A program made the position numbers and the translations under genes. From assembly GCA_902388495.1 (NCBI GenBank), contig CABMPP010000009.1, forward strand, positions 85,998 through 149,997: a stretch of 64,000 bases of DNA, in the 5' to 3' direction. Shown here in pieces: positions 16,578 through 23,764 of the stretch. Below the pieces are notes generated by a model. The model was not told where the DNA came from and made no database searches. It saw nothing but the letters and a program-made list of their open reading frames with translations. This DNA comes from an uncultured Bacteroides sp. GTDB lineage: Bacteria > Bacteroidota > Bacteroidia > Bacteroidales > Bacteroidaceae. Position 1 is the first letter of the stretch. The number at the start of each line of letters is the position of its first letter.

Positions 16578-17399
16578 ATGGAAGATAAGATAAAAGTGTC
16601 TGTTATTATTCCATCTTATAAGCCCGCAAGTTATTTATGTGAGTGTTTGAATTCTGTTATGCATCAGACTTTAACTTTAAATGAATTTGAGGTTTTGATT
16701 ATACTGAATGGTCCTAAAGAACCATTCTACTCGTGGATTCAAAAAATGATATCGCCATATCCTAATTTTAAATTATTATACAACGGTAAATGTGGGGTAT
16801 CTAATGCACGTAATCTTGGAATTCAAACGGCTATAGGTGAATTTATTTGTTTTATTGATGATGATGATTTGGTTTCTCCTTCATATTTGGAGAGATTATT
16901 AGAAAAAGCTACGGTGGATACTATTAGTATGAGCAATGTTTATAGCTTTAAAAAAAACTTCAATGAGAGAAGAGAAAACTTTTTTATATGCAAACATCTA
17001 AAAGACAAGGATAAATATGAAAATGCATCTTTTTTTATTAGTCGTTCTTTTTTAGCTTTTCCTGTGGCAAAATTGATACATCGCAATATAATTGGAACAC
17101 ACCGTTTTAATTCTCATTTTAGAAATGGGGAGGATGCTTTATTTATAACATCCATAACAGACAGTTTTTCACGTCTTAGATTTGCTACAGATGACGCTAT
17201 TTATTATGTACGAGAACGTTCTGGGTCTGCTTCGAGAAAAAGAATAAGTGTCTATAAGATAATATATACTACTATCTTACTTATGATAACATACTTTGTA
17301 ACGTATCTTAAGCACCCATTAAAATACAGTTTTAAACTATTTGTGGCTAGAATTCCAGGAGTGATAAAAAACGCTTATTTATTGTCTAAAAATACATAA
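16578..17399 (+). CDS. Glycosyltransferase family 2
   Basis: This 273-aa GT-A enzyme starts KVSVIIPSYKPASYLCECLNSVMHQTL, has CGVSNARNLGI and the metal-binding FIDDDDLVSP near residue 95, then a C-terminal hydrophobic helix (about 230-250, ILLMITYFVTYL) that may anchor it to the membrane. Its stop overlaps the next gene's start by one base (TAATG), so translation is coupled. Donor sugar not determinable. Confidence 0.86.
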   Translation: MEDKIKVSVIIPSYKPASYLCECLNSVMHQTLTLNEFEVLIILNGPKEPFYSWIQKMISPYPNFKLLYNGKCGVSNARNLGIQTAIGEFICFIDDDDLVSPSYLERLLEKATVDTISMSNVYSFKKNFNERRENFFICKHLKDKDKYENASFFISRSFLAFPVAKLIHRNIIGTHRFNSHFRNGEDALFITSITDSFSRLRFATDDAIYYVRERSGSASRKRISVYKIIYTTILLMITYFVTYLKHPLKYSFKLFVARIPGVIKNAYLLSKNT

Positions 17400-18163
17400 T
17401 GAAAATTACTATTATCACCGTTACATTCGATAGTGATAAAACTCTTAGTGATACTATTCAATCAGTCCTTGCTCAAACTTATCAAGATATTGAATATATT
17501 ATTATTGATGGTTTGTCTAAAGATAAGACAATGGATATTGTTAAGAAATACAAGCCAACTTTCAATGGACGGTTAAAGTGGATTAGTGAAAGAGATCAAG
17601 GTCTCTATGACGCTATGAACAAGGGCATCCATATGGCTACGGGAGATATTGTTGGTATCATCAACTCTGATGACTTTTATCATCGAGCAGATATTGTAAC
17701 TAAAGTCGTAGAATCTTTTCAGGATAAAACAATACAGGTTGTTTATGGAGATGTTCGCTTTGTCAATCCAGATAACTTAAATAAAACGGTACGCTATTAT
17801 TCATCCAAGAACTTTTCTCCAAGATATTTTCGTTATGGTTTTATGCCTGCGCATCCTACATTCTTTACTTATCGGAAATATTTTGAAGAATTTGGCTATT
17901 ATAAAACGGATTATCGGATAGCTGCTGATTATGAGCTATTGATACGTTTTCTATATACTCATCAATTGAAAGCAAAATATTTGCCTTTGGATTTTATGAA
18001 AATGAGAACGGGAGGTACCAGTACAGCATCTTTCAAGAGTAATTTGCTTTTGAACAAGGAGATAGTTCGTGCATGCAGAGAAAATGGTATATGGACTTGC
18101 ATGCCGTTATTGTTTCTGAAATATTTTATAAAGGTATTTGAATTCATATTTACGAGAGAATAA
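17399..18163 (+). CDS. Glycosyltransferase family 2 (WcaA-like)
   Basis: A compact 254-aa GT2: [40 protein letters not shown] at the start, [15 protein letters not shown], and INSDDFYH as the DxD-like motif near residue 95, followed by HPTFF and [10 protein letters not shown]. This layout is typical of late GTs in Bacteroides capsule operons. It is translationally coupled to the previous GT2 and followed 5 bases later by gmd. Confidence 0.9.
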   Translation: MKITIITVTFDSDKTLSDTIQSVLAQTYQDIEYIIIDGLSKDKTMDIVKKYKPTFNGRLKWISERDQGLYDAMNKGIHMATGDIVGIINSDDFYHRADIVTKVVESFQDKTIQVVYGDVRFVNPDNLNKTVRYYSSKNFSPRYFRYGFMPAHPTFFTYRKYFEEFGYYKTDYRIAADYELLIRFLYTHQLKAKYLPLDFMKMRTGGTSTASFKSNLLLNKEIVRACRENGIWTCMPLLFLKYFIKVFEFIFTRE

Positions 18164-18168
18164 ATTTT

Positions 18169-19251
18169 ATGAAAAAGATAGCATTAATTACAGGTATAAC
18201 TGGTCAGGATGGTTCTTTTCTTGCTGAGTTTTTGATCGAAAAAGGTTATGAAGTTCACGGTATTCTTCGCCGTTCCTCTTCTTTCAATACAGGGCGTATC
18301 GAGCATCTTTATTTAGATGAATGGGTACGTGATATGAAAAAAGACCGTCTTATCAATCTCCATTATGGAGATATGACGGACAGCAGTTCGCTGATCCGAA
18401 TTATTCAGTTGGTTCAACCGGATGAAATCTATAATCTTGCTGCCCAAAGCCATGTGAAGGTTAGTTTTGATGTACCTGAGTACACGGCAGAATCGGATGC
18501 TGTTGGTACACTCCGTATGTTGGAAGCCGTTCGCATTCTTGGTTTGGAGAAGAAAACGAGGATTTATCAGGCTTCAACTTCCGAGTTGTTCGGTAAGGTA
18601 CAGGAGGTTCCTCAAAAGGAAACAACACCTTTTTATCCCCGGAGTCCTTATGGAGTTGCCAAGCAGTATGGTTTCTGGATAACTAAGAATTATCGTGAAA
18701 GCTATGGTATGTTTGCTGTTAATGGTATTTTGTTTAATCACGAGAGTGAAAGAAGAGGGGAGACTTTTGTAACCCGTAAGATCACCTTAGCTGCTTCCCG
18801 TATTGCGCAAGGTTTCCAGGATAAATTGTATTTAGGCAATTTGGATGCCCGTCGTGATTGGGGTTATGCCAGAGATTATGTGGAATGTATGTGGTTGATA
18901 CTTCAACATGACGTTCCTGAAGATTTTGTGATAGCTACCGGTGAAATGCATACAGTTCGTGAGTTTGCCACTTTGGCTTTCCTGGAAGTTGGTATTGACC
19001 TTTGTTGGGAGGGTGAAGGTGTAAATGAGAAAGGTATTGATGTAAATACCGGTAAGATTTTGGTTGAAGTTGATCCTAAGTATTTTCGTCCTTGTGAGGT
19101 AGAACAGTTACTGGGTGATCCTACGAAAGCGAGAACTTTATTAGGTTGGAATCCTACAAAAACGAGCTTTCCTGAGTTGGTGAAGATAATGGTTGCCCAT
19201 GATATGAAGTTTGTGAAGAAGTTGTATTTGAAAACACAAATATGCGAATGA
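18169..19251 (+). CDS. gmd: GDP-mannose 4,6-dehydratase
   Basis: This 360-aa short-chain dehydrogenase/reductase converts GDP-D-mannose to GDP-4-keto-6-deoxy-D-mannose. It has the NADP-binding [15 protein letters not shown] at residue 8, [15 protein letters not shown], the catalytic [10 protein letters not shown] (Tyr-x-x-x-Lys), and [15 protein letters not shown], all characteristic of Gmd. The usual next gene, GDP-fucose synthase (fcl), is absent from the operon; the keto product may be reduced by an enzyme encoded elsewhere or by the epimerase at 19824. Confidence 0.96.
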   Translation: MKKIALITGITGQDGSFLAEFLIEKGYEVHGILRRSSSFNTGRIEHLYLDEWVRDMKKDRLINLHYGDMTDSSSLIRIIQLVQPDEIYNLAAQSHVKVSFDVPEYTAESDAVGTLRMLEAVRILGLEKKTRIYQASTSELFGKVQEVPQKETTPFYPRSPYGVAKQYGFWITKNYRESYGMFAVNGILFNHESERRGETFVTRKITLAASRIAQGFQDKLYLGNLDARRDWGYARDYVECMWLILQHDVPEDFVIATGEMHTVREFATLAFLEVGIDLCWEGEGVNEKGIDVNTGKILVEVDPKYFRPCEVEQLLGDPTKARTLLGWNPTKTSFPELVKIMVAHDMKFVKKLYLKTQICE

Positions 19252-19278
19252 TTATTAGGATATTTCAATACTGTAAAT

Positions 19279-19286
19279 TACCTTTG
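19279..19286 (+). promoter_or_regulatory. -7 box upstream of the toxin-antitoxin pair
   Basis: TACCTTTG fits the Bacteroides -7 consensus TAnnTTTG and lies 20 bases before the antitoxin ATG. No good -33 TTTG is seen at 19-21 bases upstream. It suggests that the pair has its own promoter inside the CPS operon and is expressed even when the invertible promoter is OFF. Confidence 0.5.
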
Positions 19287-19305
19287 TAGCAAATAGCTAA
19301 ACAGA

Positions 19306-19497
19306 ATGAGTAAATCCAGAGCATATAAAGAACAGGAATCTAAGCGACAGGAGGTAAACGAACCTATGGTTGCTTATACTAAATGCAAGATAAATTCCGG
19401 TATTACAATTGGGGAGCGTGATGATATCGGAGGTGCTATTTCAGGTGAAGAATTATTGAACAGACTTCGTCCTCGTATAAAGGCTTTGTTTAAATGA
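19306..19497 (+). CDS. Putative antitoxin of a RelE/ParE-type pair
   Basis: The 63-aa hydrophilic protein (MSKSRAYKEQESKRQEVNEPMV...) has no recognisable DNA-binding fold beyond a short helical C-terminus. It is called an antitoxin because its stop overlaps the start of a RelE/ParE-like toxin gene (ATGA, 4-base overlap) and because a TACCTTTG box precedes it. It could act by binding the toxin through its C-terminal EELLNRLRPRIKALF helix. Confidence 0.6.
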   Translation: MSKSRAYKEQESKRQEVNEPMVAYTKCKINSGITIGERDDIGGAISGEELLNRLRPRIKALFK

Positions 19498-19814
19498 AAG
19501 TTGTATTTGCACCTGAAGTTGAAGAGGATTTATATGAACTTATAGAAGTACTTATAGAAAAGGAGTATTTGGGTACTTATCCTTTCGCTATTTCGTATGT
19601 GGAAGATTTAATTGCTGATATTCAACAAAATATTCATTCTAAATTGAAGAAAAAAGCACCTGCTTTTTTTGAACGATATGGTAAGGACATGTATTATATT
19701 ACTTATCAACGTAATATTAATACAACATGGTATGTGTTTTTCTCCATCATAGAAGAATCTTACTTTGTCAGGTATATTACCAATAATCATGCTTCCGGTC
19801 AGTATATTTTATAG
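19494..19814 (+). CDS. RelE/ParE superfamily toxin-like protein
   Basis: This 106-aa protein has the small alpha/beta RelE/ParE layout: start KVVFAPEVEEDLYELIEVLIEKEYLGTY, a basic helix HSKLKKKAPAFFERYGKDMYYITYQ, then the beta-strands TTWYVFFSIIEESYFVRYITNNH. The fold-level match is good; whether it cleaves mRNA at the ribosome or poisons gyrase cannot be told. It is placed in the capsule operon between gmd and an epimerase gene, which could stabilise the locus. Confidence 0.72.
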   Translation: MKVVFAPEVEEDLYELIEVLIEKEYLGTYPFAISYVEDLIADIQQNIHSKLKKKAPAFFERYGKDMYYITYQRNINTTWYVFFSIIEESYFVRYITNNHASGQYIL

Positions 19815-19823
19815 ACTATTTCC

Positions 19824-20831
19824 ATGAACATACTTATCACAGGAATCCACGGTTTTGTGGGTTCCAATCTTGTTATTGCCCTAAAGGAACATCATAGCCT
19901 TTATGGGCTGGATATTGTTGCGCCTGAAAAGGAGGGAGTGATACAGACTTTTTCTTGGAAGGATATTGAGCCTGCTTCTGTTCCGATGGAGAATCTTCCT
20001 AAGTTTGATGCCATTATTCATTTGGCCGGAAAAGCCCATGATACGAAGAATCAGTCTGCTGCTCAGGTTTATTTTGATATTAATACTGGGTTGACTCAGA
20101 AGATATTTGATTTCTTTTTGGAATCTTCTGCGAAGAAGTTTATTTTCTTTAGTTCGGTGAAAGCAGCTGCGGATAGTGTAGTGGGGGATGTGCTGACGGA
20201 GGAGGTGATACCGACACCGGTTGGACCTTATGGGGAGAGTAAGATTGCTGCGGAAGATTATATAAAGGAACATTTTTTATTTCCTACCACCTCCCCCTGC
20301 GGGTACTCCTCCTTCCCGAAGGAGGAGAATGAGATACACTCGGATAAGCAGGTGTATATCTTGCGTCCTTGTATGATTCATGGTCCGGGCAATAAGGGGA
20401 ATCTGAATTTGCTTTATAATGTGGTGAAGAAAGGTATTCCTTGGCCTTTGGGTGACTTTGAGAACAGGAGATCCTTTACTTCGATCGATAATCTTTGCTA
20501 TGTGATAGAGGGATTGCTGACGAAGGATGTTTCGAGTGGCATTTATCATATGGGTGATGATGAAGCTTTGTCTACGAATGAGTTGATCGCTTTGATGTGT
20601 GAGGTATTGGGGCGCAAGCCACATATCTGGAAGATGAATAAGCGTATGATGGAAGGTTGTGCAGGATTGGGCACCTTACTCCATTTACCGTTGAATACGG
20701 AACGTTTGCGTAAGTTGACGGAAAACTATGTGGTGAGTAATGCGAAGATTAAGGCTGCTTTGGGAATTGAACGGATGCCTGTAAGGGCAGAAGATGGGAT
20801 AAAGAAGACAATCGAGTCATTTACAATTTGA
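19824..20831 (+). CDS. NAD-dependent epimerase/dehydratase with an inserted palindromic repeat
   Basis: This 335-aa SDR protein has the Rossmann motif ITGIHGFVGSNL and catalytic YGESKIAAEDY (Tyr-x-x-x-Lys near residue 134), then VYILRPCMIHGPGNKGNLNLLYNVV and RRSFTSIDNLC. It resembles the 4-keto reductase/epimerases paired with WecA-like transferases at the 3' end of Bacteroides capsule operons. Between EDYIKEHFLF and KQVYILRP an insert of about 20 residues (PTTSPCGYSSFPKEENEIHS) is encoded by a REP-like palindrome at 20287-20327 without breaking the frame. The Tyr/Lys pair lies outside it, so activity is likely kept. Confidence 0.85.
   Translation: MNILITGIHGFVGSNLVIALKEHHSLYGLDIVAPEKEGVIQTFSWKDIEPASVPMENLPKFDAIIHLAGKAHDTKNQSAAQVYFDINTGLTQKIFDFFLESSAKKFIFFSSVKAAADSVVGDVLTEEVIPTPVGPYGESKIAAEDYIKEHFLFPTTSPCGYSSFPKEENEIHSDKQVYILRPCMIHGPGNKGNLNLLYNVVKKGIPWPLGDFENRRSFTSIDNLCYVIEGLLTKDVSSGIYHMGDDEALSTNELIALMCEVLGRKPHIWKMNKRMMEGCAGLGTLLHLPLNTERLRKLTENYVVSNAKIKAALGIERMPVRAEDGIKKTIESFTI
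20287..20327 (+). repeat. REP-like palindrome inside the epimerase gene
   Basis: ctcctcctt (20306-20314) and aaggaggag (20319-20327) form a perfect 9-bp stem with loop cccg. They are preceded by cctccccctgcgggtac, which aligns with the reverse complement of the element at 63951-63991. Such C-rich palindromes usually lie between genes; here one lies in coding sequence and is translated. Confidence 0.7.
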
Positions 20832-20855
20832 CAATTTACAATGTACAATTTGCCG
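20818..20855 (+). repeat. Short acaattt repeat between epimerase and WecA-like genes
   Basis: The gap between the epimerase and the WecA-like gene carries repeated (t)acaatttg / caatttacaatgta blocks with partial dyad symmetry. Repeats of this look are common between Bacteroides genes. It covers the epimerase stop; no clear terminator follows. Confidence 0.45.
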
Positions 20856-20894
20856 TGCGGATGAATAGGCATGGTATGTAAACTCTTTATTTGA

Positions 20895-21842
20895 ATGTAT
20901 TATTTGATCGTATTAGTTCTGCTCTTCTTGGCAGAACTTTTTTATTTTAGGGTGGCTGATAGGTGTAATATCATCGATAAGCCTAATGAGCGTAGTTCTC
21001 ATACCAGGATAACTCTTCGGGGTGGGGGAATTATCTTCTATTTTGGAGCATTGGCTTATTTTCTGACGAGCGGTTTTGAGTATTCTTGGTTTATGTTGGC
21101 ATTGACTTTGGTTTCGTTTATCAGTTTTGTGGATGACATTCGATCTACGTCTCAGAAGTTACGGTTGCTGTTTCATTTCTCGGCTATGGCTTTGATGTTC
21201 TATCAATGGGGATTGTTCTCTTTATCCTGGTGGTGGATAATTGTTGCGTTAATAGTTTGTACGGGTATCATCAATGCTTATAATTTCATGGACGGGATTA
21301 ATGGCATCACAGGTGGTTATTCTCTGGTTATCCTTGTTGCACTGGCTTATATCAATAGAGAAATGATTCCTTTTGTAGAAGAAGGCTTTATCTATACGGT
21401 TCTTTGTTCTGTCTTGGTATTCTGTTTCTTCAATTTCCGTAAGAAAGCTAAATGTTTTGCTGGTGATGTTGGTTCTGTGAGTATTGCCTTCATTCTTCTT
21501 TTCCTGATTGGTAAACTGATCATTCAGACTGAGGATTTCAGCTGGATTGTCCTATTAGCTGTTTATGGTGTTGACAGTGTTCTGACTATCATTCATCGGC
21601 TGATGCTTCATGAGAATATCGGTTTACCGCATCGGAAGCATTTGTATCAGATCATGGCGAATGAGTTGAAGGTTCCTCATGTAGTGGTATCTTGCATTTA
21701 TATGATAACGCAGGCAGTAGTAGTCATAGCATACATTCATTACCGGGAATATGGGTATATATATTTGTTTAGTTGTATTGCGCTGTTAAGTTTAGCCTAT
21801 GCTCTTTTTATGAAAAGATATTTTCACCTACACCGGAATTAA
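20895..21842 (+). CDS. MraY/WecA-like sugar-phosphate transferase (initiating enzyme)
   Basis: This 315-aa polytopic membrane protein (about 9-10 hydrophobic segments) has the polyprenyl-phosphate sugar-1-phosphate transferase motifs FVDDIRSTSQ, YNFMDGINGITGGY and CFAGDVGSVSIAF, plus the loop HRLMLHENIGLPHRKHLYQ. It would start the repeat unit by moving a sugar-1-phosphate, probably an N-acetylhexosamine derivative, onto undecaprenyl phosphate. It is the last CPS gene, the usual place in Bacteroides loci, after the epimerase that may make its substrate. Confidence 0.9.
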   Translation: MYYLIVLVLLFLAELFYFRVADRCNIIDKPNERSSHTRITLRGGGIIFYFGALAYFLTSGFEYSWFMLALTLVSFISFVDDIRSTSQKLRLLFHFSAMALMFYQWGLFSLSWWWIIVALIVCTGIINAYNFMDGINGITGGYSLVILVALAYINREMIPFVEEGFIYTVLCSVLVFCFFNFRKKAKCFAGDVGSVSIAFILLFLIGKLIIQTEDFSWIVLLAVYGVDSVLTIIHRLMLHENIGLPHRKHLYQIMANELKVPHVVVSCIYMITQAVVVIAYIHYREYGYIYLFSCIALLSLAYALFMKRYFHLHRN

Positions 21843-21908
21843 CGATTCATCGTATCCCACTTTCCACGTTATATGATATTAATTCGTCCCTATATTGAAA
21901 AATTCTTT

Positions 21909-21916
21909 TATCTTTG
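21909..21916 (+). promoter_or_regulatory. -7 box upstream of the acyltransferase gene
   Basis: TATCTTTG matches TAnnTTTG and lies 30 bases before the acyltransferase start. A -33 TTTG at the right distance is not evident. It suggests transcription separate from the CPS operon. Confidence 0.5.
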
Positions 21917-21946
21917 CCGGCGAATTAACAAATATCTTATATCAAA

Positions 21947-23083
21947 ATGAATACACAGACCACTTATCTTGCTTCGAAACCGCATTATGAGATTCTTGAC
22001 GGGCTTCGTGGCGTGGCGGCCGTTATGGTTATTATCTTCCATCTTTTTGAGGCACATGCCGGAGGCAGCCATCTGGATCAAATTATCAATCATGGTTATC
22101 TGGCAGTAGATTTCTTCTTTATGCTCTCGGGTTTCGTAATCGGTTATGCGTATGACGACCGTTGGAACAAGATGAGTATCGGTACTTTCTTTAAACGGCG
22201 TGTGATTCGTCTGCATCCTATGGTGATCATGGGAAGCATCGTGGGAGCCGCCTTCTTTTATTTCCAGAAATCTCCTTGTTTCCCACCTATCGAGAATACA
22301 TCCATTGGCAACATGCTGCTTGTGATGTTACTGGGCTTCACTTTGCTTCCTCTTCCGCTGAAGTTCGATATTCGTGGATGGACGGAGATGCATCCGTTGA
22401 ATGGTCCGGCATGGTCACTTTACTATGAGTATATCGGCAATATATTGTATGCGCTGTTTGTGCGCAAGTTCAATAAAGTGGCTTTGTCTATCCTTGTGTT
22501 GGTGGCTGGTTGCTTTACGGTATACCGCTGCCTTACTGCACCTTCCGGTGATATCGTAGGCGGTTGGGCCCTGAACTGGGAACAACAATATGTGGGATTT
22601 GTACGGCTGATGTATCCGTTCTTCGGCGGATTGCTGCTGTCTCGCCTTGGCTGGCTGATACGTGTCAAAAAGCGTGCTTTCTGGTGGTGCAGTCTGCTGA
22701 TTGTGGTAATTCTTTCTGTTCCCCGTATTGGTGGTGAAGACGGTTATTGGATGAACGGGTTGTATGAAGCCTTCTGCATCATCTGCATTTTCCCGATTAT
22801 CGTTTCTATGGGAGCGGGCGGTAAGGTGACCGGCAAGCGTTCTACCACTGTATGCAAGTTCCTGGGTGATATTTCATATCCCATTTACATCACGCATTAT
22901 CCGCTGGTATATACCTATACGGCTTGGGTGTGCAACAACAATGCAACGATGGTCGAAGGCATTCCATACATGATATTGACTTTCGTAGGTGCCTTTGTGC
23001 TGGCGTATGCATGCTTGAAGCTGTATGACGAACCGGTACGCAAGTGGTTGACAGACCGTTTCCTGAAAGGAAAGAAGAAATAA
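21947..23083 (+). CDS. Acyltransferase family 3 membrane protein
   Basis: The 378-aa protein is an acyltransferase-3 (OafA/NolL-type) enzyme with about 10 membrane segments. The N-terminus has YEILDGLRGVAAVMVIIFHLFE, with the conserved catalytic His, followed by VDFFFMLSGFVIGYAYDDRW and FFKRRVIRLHP. Such proteins O-acetylate or otherwise acylate surface glycans or lipids. It lies just beyond the CPS operon, is much less A+T rich than the CPS genes and has its own -7 box, so it is probably part of the core genome. Its substrate is unknown. Confidence 0.88.
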   Translation: MNTQTTYLASKPHYEILDGLRGVAAVMVIIFHLFEAHAGGSHLDQIINHGYLAVDFFFMLSGFVIGYAYDDRWNKMSIGTFFKRRVIRLHPMVIMGSIVGAAFFYFQKSPCFPPIENTSIGNMLLVMLLGFTLLPLPLKFDIRGWTEMHPLNGPAWSLYYEYIGNILYALFVRKFNKVALSILVLVAGCFTVYRCLTAPSGDIVGGWALNWEQQYVGFVRLMYPFFGGLLLSRLGWLIRVKKRAFWWCSLLIVVILSVPRIGGEDGYWMNGLYEAFCIICIFPIIVSMGAGGKVTGKRSTTVCKFLGDISYPIYITHYPLVYTYTAWVCNNNATMVEGIPYMILTFVGAFVLAYACLKLYDEPVRKWLTDRFLKGKKK

Positions 23084-23107
23084 AAAACGGAAGCAAATAC
23101 ATACAAG

Positions 23108-23144
23108 AATCCCCCGTTGCAAAACTGTATTGCAGCGGGGGATT
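23108..23144. terminator. Hairpin between convergent acyltransferase and Hsp20 genes
   Basis: Arms at 23108-23122 and 23130-23144 pair over 15 bp (aatcccccgttgcaa with ttgcagcgggggatt, one G-U type mismatch). It sits between two convergent genes and probably ends transcription from both sides, although the U-tracts are short. Confidence 0.65.
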
Positions 23145-23163
23145 TCTGTAATTACCAATTACC

Positions 23164-23595
23164 TTATTTTACATCAATGAATTTCTTGGCTTTTGCCTTT
23201 TCTTGTTCGGTATATTTGGGCAAAGCGATGCTCAATACACCGTTTTCTACATGAGCGGCAATCTTTTCCTTGTCTACGTCGTCCGGCAGAACCATCGTCT
23301 GTTCGAACTTGGAGTATGAGAATTCACGACGCAGATAGCGACCTTCCTTCTTGTCCTCTTCTTTGTTCTCGACCTTCTTCTCCATGCTGATGACCAAGTT
23401 GTTGTCTTCATCGATGTGTACGTTGAAGTCTTCCTTCGTCATGCCCGGAGCGGCCAACTCTACTTTGTACTCTTTTTCGGTTTCAAATACGTTGATAGCA
23501 GGGGCAGTTGCGTTAGCTCTTACCATCCAATCGTTATCAAAGAAATCATTAAAAATACTCGGTAACCAATTCTGAGTTCTTCTTACTGGCATCAT
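23164..23595 (-). CDS. Hsp20/alpha-crystallin family small heat shock protein
   Basis: This 143-aa protein has the alpha-crystallin domain: FETEKEYKVELAAPGMTKEDFNVHIDEDNNLVISMEKK, then EGRYLRREFSYSKFEQTMVLPDDVDKEKI, and the family's A-x-x-x-N-G-V-L motif in AHVENGVLSIALPK, ending in a charged tail. It would hold unfolding proteins in the cytoplasm. ATG at 23595 follows ataggagact, a possible ribosome site. Length and order are usual for the family. Confidence 0.95.
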   Translation of the reverse strand: MMPVRRTQNWLPSIFNDFFDNDWMVRANATAPAINVFETEKEYKVELAAPGMTKEDFNVHIDEDNNLVISMEKKVENKEEDKKEGRYLRREFSYSKFEQTMVLPDDVDKEKIAAHVENGVLSIALPKYTEQEKAKAKKFIDVK

Positions 23596-23621
23596 AGTTA
23601 TAGTCTCCTATTCGTTTAAGT

Positions 23622-23651
23622 TAAACATAAATTCACTAACTATATTGCAAA
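23622..23651 (-). promoter_or_regulatory. Probable promoter of hsp20
   Basis: On the minus strand TTTG (23648-23651) is followed after 18 bases by TATGTTTA (23622-23629), one base off the TAnnTTTG -7 box and one base short of the usual spacing. No CIRCE or other heat-shock operator was seen. Confidence 0.4.
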
Positions 23652-23764
23652 CCTCATGCCAATAGGATTCTACTTACTTTATTGACGATTTGTCAGAAGA
23701 ATAGTGACTAAATTACTTGATAAATGCCATTTTTACTATCTTATTTATTAATTTTAATTGAATT

